A DNA stretch of 17,390 nucleotides, taken from Petrotoga sp. UBA5851 (GTDB lineage: Bacteria; Thermotogota; Thermotogae; Petrotogales; Petrotogaceae). The position numbers were made by a program, and so were the translations under genes. Positions within the stretch are counted from its first letter, which is position 1. Each line of letters opens with the position of its first letter. Where the stretch lies: contig DJGH01000059.1 of the NCBI GenBank assembly GCA_002431635.1, positions 23,645 through 41,034 of the forward strand, in the 5' to 3' direction. The notes beneath the pieces are model-generated. The model was given only the letters and a program-made list of their open reading frames with translations, did no database searches and had not been told where the DNA came from. Below are positions 1 to 6,719 of this stretch, one piece after another.

Positions 1-84
1 CCCTTCTTCTATGAAATAAATACAGTTCAGTTTCTGTCCGACATCGTAAAGAAGCTGATCCTTTTCGAAAAAAAGTTTTTCCAT
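1..84 (-). CDS. Cyclic nucleotide-binding domain protein, N-terminal fragment
   Basis: The first 28 codons of a gene that runs off the left edge. It starts with ATG at 84, and a G-rich SD (GGGG around 90-93 on the minus strand) lies just upstream. The peptide begins MEKLFFEKDQLL and continues to IYFIEEG. The pattern of a hydrophobic strand, a turn, 'YDVG' and then 'IYFIEEG' is that of the first beta strands of the CRP/FNR or cNMP-binding fold (compare 'G...D..YFI..G'). Whether the missing part carries a DNA-binding helix-turn-helix, a transporter or an enzyme domain cannot be seen. It is divergent from glmU and shares a 191-bp intergenic region with it. The fold call rests on a short stretch. 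Confidence 0.6.
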   Translation of the reverse strand, partial: MEKLFFEKDQLLYDVGQKLNCIYFIEEG

Positions 85-112
85 ACCCACCCCACAGCTT
101 TGGCATATTAAA

Positions 113-118
113 ATTATA
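113..118 (-). promoter_or_regulatory. Possible -10 box for the divergent cNMP-domain gene
   Basis: The minus strand reads TATAAT here, 28 nt upstream of the ATG at 84. I find no good -35 hexamer at normal spacing (a TTGAAA-like match is about 30 nt away), so the call is tentative. Confidence 0.35.
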
Positions 119-172
119 CATCTTAATGTGTATTTTTTCTCTTTTGAATTTCAATATATCTTAATCTTTTTT

Positions 173-203
173 TACCATTTAATGTTACAAAGAATGGTAT
201 AAT
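173..203 (+). promoter_or_regulatory. Extended -10 promoter of the glmU operon, with an inverted repeat
   Basis: TGGTATAAT at 195-203 is a perfect extended -10 element (TGnTATAAT). The only -35 candidate, TTTACC at 171-176, is too far away (21 nt), which fits an extended -10 promoter. Transcription would start near 210, giving a leader of about 66 nt. A 7-bp inverted repeat, TACCATT (173-179) and AATGGTA (193-199), overlaps the -10 and could be an operator. That last point is inference. Confidence 0.55.
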
Positions 204-275
204 AACTATGTCGTGCGATAAATACTTTGTGGCAACTGCATCCTGTATATATGGAAAAGCTTTGGGGGAATTGAC

Positions 276-1619
276 TTGAAAACCTTAATACTTGCCGCTG
301 GCAAAGGCACTAGGATGAAATCAAAGTATCCAAAGGTTCTGCATAAGATCCTTAATAAACCCATAATAAATTGGGTTGTGGATACAGCAGCATTATTTTC
401 ACAGCAGATAGGTGTTGTTCTGGGATTTGGAGCTCAGGAGGTGCAAAAAGTACTTCCTCCGGGAGTGCTTGTCTTTGAGCAGAAAGAACAGTTGGGTACA
501 GGTCATGCGGTAATGTGTGCACAAGAGTTTCTTGACAGTGGTGAGCTTCTTGTCCTTTACGGTGATGTGCCTCTCATAAGCTCATCCACACTGAATATTC
601 TCATAGAAAAACACAGAAAAGAAAAAAACGATGCCACCATACTTACCTTTGAACTTGACGATCCTACAGGCTATGGAAGAATATCTAAACATGATGGAAA
701 GTTTATAAAGATAATCGAAGAAAAAGATGCTAACGAACAAGAAAAAAGAATATGTGAACTCAACAGTGGAATAGCTGTGTATGACTGTGAAAAACTTAAA
801 CTCGCACTCAAAAAAATATCTTCCGATAACGCTCAGGGGGAGTACTACCTTCCTGACGTCTTTTTGTTTTTTAAAAAAGTTGGTCTGCTTAAAACCGATG
901 ATCCTGTCGAAGTATCTGGTATTAATGACAGGGTACAGCTTTCAGGTATGCAGGCACACGCGCGTGAAAGGATAAACAAAGCTCTGATGCTTCAGGGAGT
1001 AACCATAACCGATCCTCTCTGCACTTATATAGGACCTGACGTTAAAATAGGTTCGGATACAGTCGTTCATCCTCAGAGTTATATATTCGGAAAAACCTTT
1101 ATAGGACAGGACTGCGAGATTGGCCCCATGAGCGTTATTTACGATTCCGAAATTGGGGACAATGTAAAGGTTATCCGTTCTGAAATGGATAAAACATCAG
1201 TTTTTCATGGTGCAAGTATAGGTCCTTTCGCCCGCATGCGTGAAGGAACCGTAATAGAAGAAAATGTAAAGATAGGCGATTTTGTTGAAACCAAGAAAAC
1301 CACTCTGAAAAAGAACTCAAAAGCTCAGCATCTTGCTTACCTGGGAGATGCCACCATAGGGGAAAATACCAATATAGGAGCAGGAACCATAACTTGCAAC
1401 TATGACGGAGTAAACAAGCATAAAACATTTATAGGAGACAACTCCTTCATAGGAAGCAACAGTTCGATTGTAGCTCCAGTCAATATAGGTAAAAACTCAA
1501 TTGTCGGCGCAGGCTCTGTGATAACCAAGGATGTTCCAGAATATTCGCTTGCATTAGGCCGCGCGCGTCAGGAAAACAAAGACGGTTGGGTAAATAAAAA
1601 AAATAAGAAGGGAGACTAA
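276..1619 (+). CDS. glmU: Bifunctional GlmU: GlcN-1-P acetyltransferase / GlcNAc-1-P uridyltransferase
   Basis: Makes UDP-GlcNAc, the precursor of peptidoglycan (and of LPS where present), in the cytoplasm. The C-terminal domain acetylates glucosamine-1-P with acetyl-CoA and the N-terminal domain then transfers UMP from UTP. Residues 1-225 form the nucleotidyltransferase fold: 'AAGKGTRMKS' (7-16), 'QLGTGHAV' (72-79), Mg-binding Asp in 'YGDVPL' (D97), and 'NSGI' (163-166). Residues about 250-430 are hexapeptide repeats of a left-handed beta helix. They carry the catalytic His of 'QHLAYLGD' (H352) and 'NIGAGTITCNYDG' (366-378). At 447 aa it is full length. The start is TTG, chosen because GGGGGAA at 264-270 lies 5 nt upstream. 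It is the first gene of the operon, with prs 3 nt downstream. All key residues are present. Confidence 0.97.
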   Translation: MKTLILAAGKGTRMKSKYPKVLHKILNKPIINWVVDTAALFSQQIGVVLGFGAQEVQKVLPPGVLVFEQKEQLGTGHAVMCAQEFLDSGELLVLYGDVPLISSSTLNILIEKHRKEKNDATILTFELDDPTGYGRISKHDGKFIKIIEEKDANEQEKRICELNSGIAVYDCEKLKLALKKISSDNAQGEYYLPDVFLFFKKVGLLKTDDPVEVSGINDRVQLSGMQAHARERINKALMLQGVTITDPLCTYIGPDVKIGSDTVVHPQSYIFGKTFIGQDCEIGPMSVIYDSEIGDNVKVIRSEMDKTSVFHGASIGPFARMREGTVIEENVKIGDFVETKKTTLKKNSKAQHLAYLGDATIGENTNIGAGTITCNYDGVNKHKTFIGDNSFIGSNSSIVAPVNIGKNSIVGAGSVITKDVPEYSLALGRARQENKDGWVNKKNKKGD

Positions 1620-1622
1620 GCC

Positions 1623-2576
1623 ATGTCGATTGTCGGGCGATCTGAGATGAAGGTATTCAGCGGTAATTCAAACCTTCCTCTTGCTCAAAAGATCGTAGAG
1701 TACATAGGCTCCAGATTAGGAGACTGTGAATTATCCAAGTTTGCCAATGGTGAGATTAATGTTCGGATAAATGAAACTGTAAGAGGATACGATGTTTACG
1801 TTATCCAATCCATATCCGAACCGGTAAATGACAACCTTATGGAACTTCTGATTATGATTGATGCTCTTAAAAGAGCTTCATCAGGATCTATTTCAGTGAT
1901 AATACCCCACTACGGCTATGCAAGACAGGACAGAAAAGCAAAAGGTAGAGACCCAATTTCCGCAAAGCTGGTTGCCAATCTTCTCACCAGTGCAGGCGCA
2001 GACCGTATCGTTACTATAGATCTGCACTCCGAACAGATTCAGGGTTTCTTTGATATTCCCGTGGATAACCTATGGAGTTTCCCAGTCTTTGCCGAACATT
2101 TTTCAAACTGCAAAGACATTGATCTTAACGATGTAGTTGTTGTATCTCCTGACGTAGGAGGAGTAAAAAGAGCCAGAAAGTTTGCCGAAAAGCTTTCTAC
2201 CCCTCTTGCCATTTTGGATAAAAGAAGACCCAAGGATAATGTGGCAGAAATAGTAAACGTTATCGGAGACGTAAGGGATAAGACATGTATAATGTTTGAC
2301 GATATGATAGATACAGGCGGTTCTCTTATAGAATCCTCACAGGCACTTGAAAAGAACGGAGCAAAAAAGATCATTGCCTGCGCAACACACGGTATTCTTT
2401 CCAAAGACGCAAAAGACAGACTGCAGAAGTCTAACATACACAAAGTCATAATAACGGATTCAATAAAGCACAACGATCTTCCGGAAAAGTTTGAAGTGCT
2501 TTCTGTGGCGCCTTTGTTTGGAGAAGCCGTCGTCCGGATAAGAAAGAATCTTTCAGTGAGCATCCTTTTTAAATAA
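1623..2576 (+). CDS. prs: Ribose-phosphate pyrophosphokinase (PRPP synthetase)
   Basis: Converts ribose-5-phosphate and ATP to PRPP and AMP, feeding purine, pyrimidine, NAD, His and Trp synthesis. The 317-aa protein has the usual class I length. Visible motifs are 'YGYARQDRK' (97-105, ATP-binding flexible loop region), 'DLHSEQIQGFF' (133-143, with H135), 'DKRRP' (199-203, catalytic flexible loop), and the PRPP-binding loop 'DDMIDTGGS' (226-234). The C terminus ends in the family-typical 'SVSILF'. The ATG at 1623 has SD GGAG (1611-1614) 8 nt upstream. An internal ATG at 1647 would remove eight residues before the conserved 'MKVFSGNSN' start, but it has a poorer SD. The gene sits between glmU and rplY, as in B. 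subtilis gcaD-prs-ctc. Confidence 0.97.
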   Translation: MSIVGRSEMKVFSGNSNLPLAQKIVEYIGSRLGDCELSKFANGEINVRINETVRGYDVYVIQSISEPVNDNLMELLIMIDALKRASSGSISVIIPHYGYARQDRKAKGRDPISAKLVANLLTSAGADRIVTIDLHSEQIQGFFDIPVDNLWSFPVFAEHFSNCKDIDLNDVVVVSPDVGGVKRARKFAEKLSTPLAILDKRRPKDNVAEIVNVIGDVRDKTCIMFDDMIDTGGSLIESSQALEKNGAKKIIACATHGILSKDAKDRLQKSNIHKVIITDSIKHNDLPEKFEVLSVAPLFGEAVVRIRKNLSVSILFK

Positions 2577-2626
2577 TAGTATTACAGTCCCTAAAGGGAA
2601 AAAATAAAAACAGGAGGTTGAAGACG

Positions 2627-3298
2627 ATGGCGAGAGCATATACTCTTGAAGTAGTCAACAGAGATCAGAGCAAAAAAGCAAAAGTATTAAGAAGGGAATC
2701 CATGGTACCAGCAGTTGTTTATGGTCCGAAACTCGAAAAGAATTTTGTAGTGGCCATTGAATATCAGAAGGTTACAGCTCTACTTGAAAAAGCACTTGAA
2801 ACTTCTCTGGTAGGTCTGGTATTTAAAAATGAAAAAGGTGTTAACGAAGAACACGAAGCATTCATTAAGTCGGTACAGAGGGACAAGACAACCGATAAGG
2901 TTATCCATATAGATTTTTACGTTCCTGCTAATGACAGAAAGATGACTATCAATATCCCGTTCAGATTTACAGGAGTGCCTGCCGGAGTTACTAAAGGCGG
3001 AGTCCTTCAGACACCCCACCACAACATCACAGTTGAGCTTTATCCTTCGGATGTTTTGGAAACCATTACGGTAGATGTATCTGCCATGAATATAAATGAT
3101 CATAAAACCGTTGCTGACATAATCCCCTTGTTGCCTCACAGCGCAAAGGTACACATGGAAGAAACCGAAGTTATTGCAGCCGTTACAAAGCAGGTTATTG
3201 TTGACACCACCGCCGAAGGCGCAGTTGAAGAAGGTGCCGCAGCTCCTGGCGATGTTCCTGCAACTGCACAGAAATCTGAAAAGAAAGAGGAAAAATGA
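2627..3298 (+). CDS. rplY: Ribosomal protein bL25, long TL5/Ctc form
   Basis: Binds 5S rRNA in the central protuberance of the 50S subunit. The protein is 223 aa. Residues 1-95 are the L25 5S-binding domain, which ends in 'IHIDFY'. Residues about 98-185 form the extra TL5/CTC C-terminal beta domain, including 'VTKGGVLQT'. The last 35 residues are an Ala/Glu/Lys-rich, probably disordered tail. The reading frame is open from a TTG at 2618, but that codon directly abuts the SD AGGAGG (2612-2617). The ATG at 2627 has 9 nt spacing and gives the conserved 'MARAYTLEV', so I start there. The stop overlaps the pth start (ATGA). In B. subtilis ctc is a general-stress gene; no comparable promoter is visible here. 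Confidence 0.93.
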   Translation: MARAYTLEVVNRDQSKKAKVLRRESMVPAVVYGPKLEKNFVVAIEYQKVTALLEKALETSLVGLVFKNEKGVNEEHEAFIKSVQRDKTTDKVIHIDFYVPANDRKMTINIPFRFTGVPAGVTKGGVLQTPHHNITVELYPSDVLETITVDVSAMNINDHKTVADIIPLLPHSAKVHMEETEVIAAVTKQVIVDTTAEGAVEEGAAAPGDVPATAQKSEKKEEK

Positions 3299-3873
3299 AA
3301 AAATTAATTGTCGGTCTTGGCAATCCCGGCTCACGTTATGTCTTTAACAGACATAACGTGGGCTTTTTGTGTGTGGACAGATACTATGAACTCACCAAGA
3401 AAACTATAGATTATAAGTCTTTTTCTTTCAGAACCTATGAAGGGTTTGAGAGCAAAGAGTTTATTCTTGTCAAACCTCTTACCTTCATGAACCTTTCCGG
3501 AAACATTTTTTCCGATCTCTTTCAGAAACACGGAAAAATTATGGTTCAGGATATTATCGTTCTCTATGATGATGTTTCCATACCTTTCGGGAAAATCCGC
3601 ATAAAAGAACAGGGCTCGGCAGGCGGACACAACGGCATGAAATCCATAATAGGAGTTCTTGCAGGCGATAATTTTACAAGAATACGAATAGGGATAGGTG
3701 AAAAACCTGAATTCATGGATTTAGCGGATTATGTGCTTGCCAATTTTTCACAAGATGAGTATAAGTCCCTCTATCAGATACTTGACGGTGCATGCTCTGC
3801 CATAGACTTCCTGCTGCAAGGGGAAACCTCAAAAGCCATGAATGTTTTCAATAATAAAGATTTTTTGGTATAA
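3295..3873 (+). CDS. pth: Peptidyl-tRNA hydrolase
   Basis: Cleaves the ester bond of peptidyl-tRNAs released from stalled ribosomes, recycling tRNA. It is 192 aa, standard for bacterial Pth. Active-site residues are all visible: N10 in 'GLGNPG', catalytic H20 in 'NRHNVGF', N66 in 'LTFMNLSG', D93 in 'YDDVSIPFG', and N113 in 'GGHNG'. The ATG overlaps the rplY stop by 4 nt, so translation is probably coupled. Codons 12-24, around the catalytic His, are also the arms and loop of a strong terminator-like hairpin (3328-3368), described separately. It is the last gene of the glmU operon; a new promoter lies at its 3' end. B. subtilis calls this gene spoVC. Confidence 0.96.
   Translation: MKKLIVGLGNPGSRYVFNRHNVGFLCVDRYYELTKKTIDYKSFSFRTYEGFESKEFILVKPLTFMNLSGNIFSDLFQKHGKIMVQDIIVLYDDVSIPFGKIRIKEQGSAGGHNGMKSIIGVLAGDNFTRIRIGIGEKPEFMDLADYVLANFSQDEYKSLYQILDGACSAIDFLLQGETSKAMNVFNNKDFLV
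3328..3368 (+). terminator. Intrinsic terminator-like hairpin inside the start of pth
   Basis: Arms 3328-3343 and 3349-3364 pair over 16 bp. The inner 12 bp (CACGTTATGTCT and AGACATAACGTG) are perfect, the outer 4 include two G-U pairs, and the loop is TTAAC. A T run (3364-3368) follows directly, so the layout is that of an intrinsic terminator 30 nt after the rplY stop. It is wholly inside the pth frame, so ribosomes on pth would open it. The likely role, by inference, is to end most rplY transcripts or to attenuate pth. Confidence 0.6.
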
Positions 3874-3874
3874 T
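3845..3874 (+). promoter_or_regulatory. Promoter within the pth 3' end, for the binding-protein/HD-GYP operon
   Basis: TGGTATAAT at 3866-3874 is a perfect extended -10. TTTTCA at 3845-3850 is a 4/6 -35 match at 18 nt spacing. Initiation near 3881 would give a leader of about 26 nt containing the SD AAGGAG (3895-3900). Confidence 0.55.
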
Positions 3875-3906
3875 TGATATGTGATTTTTTTCTGAAGGAG
3901 CTGATT

Positions 3907-4974
3907 ATGCTTAAAAGAATCTTTCTCCTCATTCTGTCCGCAATAATAATTGTTGTTCTTATTTTTTTCATAGTGCAAAGCGGAAAAGTTGTCAGGCTGG
4001 CTATAATGATATCGCCTGATACAAATCTTGGGTATGAGGAATTAAAGGCATTTGAATACTTTTTATCTCAACCGGAGTATAAAAATCAATCCATGGTGCG
4101 GGTTTCTTTTTTTAAACCCAAGCTTGAAAAACAGGATATGATAAATGCATTGGAAAAAGTCAAGAGTTTCAGACCGGATATTCTTATTGCAGGCGCCGTG
4201 AGCTCGGAGATTCAGATGATATATTCAGAGCTTTCATCCTTGAGCATTCCAGTGGTCTTATCAACGGTCAGTTCCGAAAGATTCAGCAATAAAAAAGACA
4301 ACGTTTTCAGGCTGGTGCCTTCTTCAAATTTTTTATCGGAGTATTCGGCAAAATACCTCTATGAAAAAGGATTTAAATCCGTATTAATAGCACGTTCTGC
4401 CATAAATCCAGATTATTCTGATTCAGTATACGAAGTTTTTGCCCAAAATTTTCAAGGATCAATAAAGTACGTTGACTACGACAAATTTTTGGATGAACCT
4501 TACGGTCTGTATGACTGTTTTTTTCTTGTAACAGGTCCAGAGGAAACCATGCTGCTTCTGAACGGACTTAAAAAAGAAAAGGGAAAAGGATATTATATAA
4601 ACAGCTGGGCTTTTGACTTTTTGAGAAACAACTACAATGGTTCTTTCATGCAGGGTACCAGCGTTATAAGCGACTATGTTGTAGATTATCAGAACAATCA
4701 TAACAGCATCATTGAAAAATTTACAGAGGATTATGGTGTAAAACCAACTTTTGCTTCGTCTGTAATACTTACACTGCTTGATTTTGTCTTTGATGCAGTG
4801 AACTCCAAGAATATTACAGAGTTTTTGAAACAGGAAAAAAAGTTTGAAAATACCGTCTATGGTTCTTTCTATTATAATAATTTTGGAGACAGTATTCCAG
4901 AAAACATCTTTGTATACAGCTATAATAACGGCACTGTAAGACTCACGGACACCATTGAGATTATCAAACAGTAG
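3907..4974 (+). CDS. Membrane-anchored type I periplasmic binding protein-like receptor
   Basis: A 355-aa protein with a short basic N terminus (MLKR) and one hydrophobic segment at residues 5-23. No lipobox Cys follows, so it is probably held by an uncleaved signal anchor with the rest outside the cytoplasm. The body resembles the Leu/Ile/Val-type periplasmic binding fold (Peripla_BP_6): 'VRLAIMISPD' (29-38), 'DILIAGAVSSE' (91-101), 'NVFRLVPSSNFLSEYSAKYL' (132-151), and 'VLIARS' (159-164). The start ATG at 3907 is chosen because SD AAGGAG lies 6 nt upstream; the frame is open from a TTG at 3874 without an SD. No transporter permease or ATPase is nearby. The next gene, 18 nt on, is an HD-GYP phosphodiesterase, so this is more likely a sensory binding protein than a transport component. 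The ligand is unknown. Confidence 0.75.
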   Translation: MLKRIFLLILSAIIIVVLIFFIVQSGKVVRLAIMISPDTNLGYEELKAFEYFLSQPEYKNQSMVRVSFFKPKLEKQDMINALEKVKSFRPDILIAGAVSSEIQMIYSELSSLSIPVVLSTVSSERFSNKKDNVFRLVPSSNFLSEYSAKYLYEKGFKSVLIARSAINPDYSDSVYEVFAQNFQGSIKYVDYDKFLDEPYGLYDCFFLVTGPEETMLLLNGLKKEKGKGYYINSWAFDFLRNNYNGSFMQGTSVISDYVVDYQNNHNSIIEKFTEDYGVKPTFASSVILTLLDFVFDAVNSKNITEFLKQEKKFENTVYGSFYYNNFGDSIPENIFVYSYNNGTVRLTDTIEIIKQ

Positions 4975-4992
4975 ATACGGAGTTGGAAACTA

Positions 4993-6651
4993 ATGACATT
5001 CAAAAAAATTTTCAGAAGAACCATACGAAATCTTTTTGTCCAAAATATCTTCATGGTTATGATGGGAGTAATGATCTGGCTCATAGTGATGGGTCTGGTT
5101 TTTGTGAACCTCTCAGTTATTTCCGATGTTAACACAGACAGTCTTCAGACTACTCTGAAGAACTATTCTTCTTCACTGATTGCAATCTACGAGACATCTG
5201 ATCCCCAAAGGCTGAATAAGTTTCTTGATATAAACTCCCTATTCATCATAGATAAGAACGGAAATATCGTAAGATCAGTACCAGAAGGATTTGAAGGAAT
5301 TAATATTAAGAACAGTGACTTTTTCAGGCTTGTTACCTCTATTGAATATCAGCCAAGCATATTTAAATACTCTTCTCTCTCGGATGGAAAGCTCCGGGTA
5401 CATTTTTTTTCTGAATATAATGATATGTATCTTATTACAGACATGGACGATAACTACTTTCATTCATCATCGTCATACTACATGAGTCTTCTGAAAAAAG
5501 ACGGAACAGTTCTTTACTCTCCAAACTTCTTTAACATTACAAAAGTCGATCCAGAAAAATTTCCCCGTTTTTTCATAAGAAATGCCAGGTTTATAATAAA
5601 CAAACCTGTAAGCTGGAACAGTCTTTATATTGTGACTTCGCTGGATATAACACGCGAATTTATAGTTATGATGATTCTTTCAGCTATAATAACCTGTCTT
5701 ATATGCTGGAATCTGGTTTCGCGAAAACGCAATATGGACAACCTTGTAGAATTCACGCAGGAGTTTTTCAGCATAAAAGATAGTTTTGACATCCTGTCTC
5801 TAAAAATCAAGGCAATTGATAAAAAACTTTCTCCATCAAATATAGATATTGATTTTGGAGAAGTTTATGACACCATAATGGAAAAGAACTTCCAGTTTCA
5901 TGAAATCTCAAGCCTCAAGGAAACCCTTGATATTACACTAAAAGAGTTTTTAAAGCTTTTTGAGAATCTTGCTGCTTCAAACGAAGAGATAAAAGCCTCC
6001 AACGAAGAGCTTGAAAACCTTTACAAGGAGCTTGAAGAAAGCTATAACCAAGTTGAAAGCTCATACCGTAAGTTTTCAAAACAGCTTTCAAATATAGCTG
6101 AAAAATACGATGACATAACCGGGAACCATATAGACCGGGTAGCCGAGTATGCACTGTTTGTTTCAGAGAAAATGGGTTTACCCAAAAAAGTTCAGGAGGA
6201 TATATACTACTTTTCTCCCCTGCACGATATAGGCAAGCTTCTGGTAAAAAGAGAGATTCTGGACAAACCTGGTAAGCTTACCAGTGCGGAGTTTGAAGAG
6301 ATGAAGAAACATACTGTCTACGCCGCAGAAATTCTCGGTGATGACAAGCAGTTATCCATAGCCAAAAACATAGCTCTTTATCATCATGAAAGATTTGACG
6401 GTAAAGGATATCCTTTCGGACTTAAAGGGGCAGATATCCCCATTGAGGCACGGGTAGTAAGTATATGTGATGTCTACGATGCTCTAAGGAGTAAACGGCC
6501 TTATAAGAAGAGTTTTACCCATGAGCAGGCATGTGAGATTATACTTTGCGGGGATGAAAAAACTTCGCCCTCACAGTTTGACCCTGCTGTACTTAAGATC
6601 TTTAAAGAAAATCATACTGTTTTCAAGGAAATTTTTGACAGGCAAAACTAA
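4993..6651 (+). CDS. Membrane sensor HD-GYP phosphodiesterase (c-di-GMP)
   Basis: A 552-aa protein likely to hydrolyse cyclic di-GMP in response to an outside signal. Domains in order: TM1 at about 20-42; an extracytoplasmic sensor region at 43-221 with Cache-like strands ('SLFIIDKNGNIV', 'LYIVTSLDI'); TM2 at 222-242; a cytoplasmic linker; a heptad-rich coiled coil at about 305-370; and an HD-GYP domain at 370-550. Catalytic and metal residues are intact: H379, 'HDIGK' (411-415), H440, H464-H465, D469, 'GYP' (472-474), D493, and 'RPYK' (502-505). That indicates an active enzyme. The ATG at 4993 has SD GGAG (4979-4982) 10 nt upstream. It is transcribed with the binding-protein gene and followed by a terminator. 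No GGDEF or receiver domain is present. Confidence 0.92.
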   Translation: MTFKKIFRRTIRNLFVQNIFMVMMGVMIWLIVMGLVFVNLSVISDVNTDSLQTTLKNYSSSLIAIYETSDPQRLNKFLDINSLFIIDKNGNIVRSVPEGFEGINIKNSDFFRLVTSIEYQPSIFKYSSLSDGKLRVHFFSEYNDMYLITDMDDNYFHSSSSYYMSLLKKDGTVLYSPNFFNITKVDPEKFPRFFIRNARFIINKPVSWNSLYIVTSLDITREFIVMMILSAIITCLICWNLVSRKRNMDNLVEFTQEFFSIKDSFDILSLKIKAIDKKLSPSNIDIDFGEVYDTIMEKNFQFHEISSLKETLDITLKEFLKLFENLAASNEEIKASNEELENLYKELEESYNQVESSYRKFSKQLSNIAEKYDDITGNHIDRVAEYALFVSEKMGLPKKVQEDIYYFSPLHDIGKLLVKREILDKPGKLTSAEFEEMKKHTVYAAEILGDDKQLSIAKNIALYHHERFDGKGYPFGLKGADIPIEARVVSICDVYDALRSKRPYKKSFTHEQACEIILCGDEKTSPSQFDPAVLKIFKENHTVFKEIFDRQN

Positions 6652-6653
6652 AT

Positions 6654-6677
6654 ACCCGGTAAAACGGGTGTTTTTTT
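6654..6677 (+). terminator. Intrinsic terminator after the HD-GYP gene
   Basis: Stem ACCCG (6654-6658) pairs with CGGGT (6665-6669) around a 6-nt loop. Seven Ts follow at 6671-6677. It starts 3 nt after the HD-GYP stop codon and closes the sensory operon. Confidence 0.8.
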
Positions 6678-6692
6678 ATGATAGAATTGTCT

Positions 6693-6698
6693 TATACT
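6693..6698 (+). promoter_or_regulatory. Possible -10 box of the RNase E/G operon
   Basis: TATACT (5/6) lies 21 nt upstream of the RNase start and just downstream of a terminator, where a promoter is needed. At normal spacing the -35 region falls in the T tract and matches poorly. Confidence 0.35.
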
Positions 6699-6719
6699 AC
6701 ATACTTAAAGGGGTTTAAA

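Noticed and set aside
1171..1428. Antisense open frame inside glmU (85 codons)
   Set aside because: It lies wholly inside a well-conserved gene, has no SD, and its Leu/Phe/Trp-rich sequence matches no family. It is a shadow frame.
2039..2563. Long antisense open frame inside prs (174 codons)
   Set aside because: The sense frame is an intact, fully conserved PRPP synthetase. The antisense product is Ser/Thr/Leu-rich with no motif.
2590..2599. TCCC/GGGA mini-hairpin between prs and rplY, followed by A-rich sequence
   Set aside because: The stem is only 4 bp and is followed by As, not Ts, on the coding strand. It is not a credible terminator.
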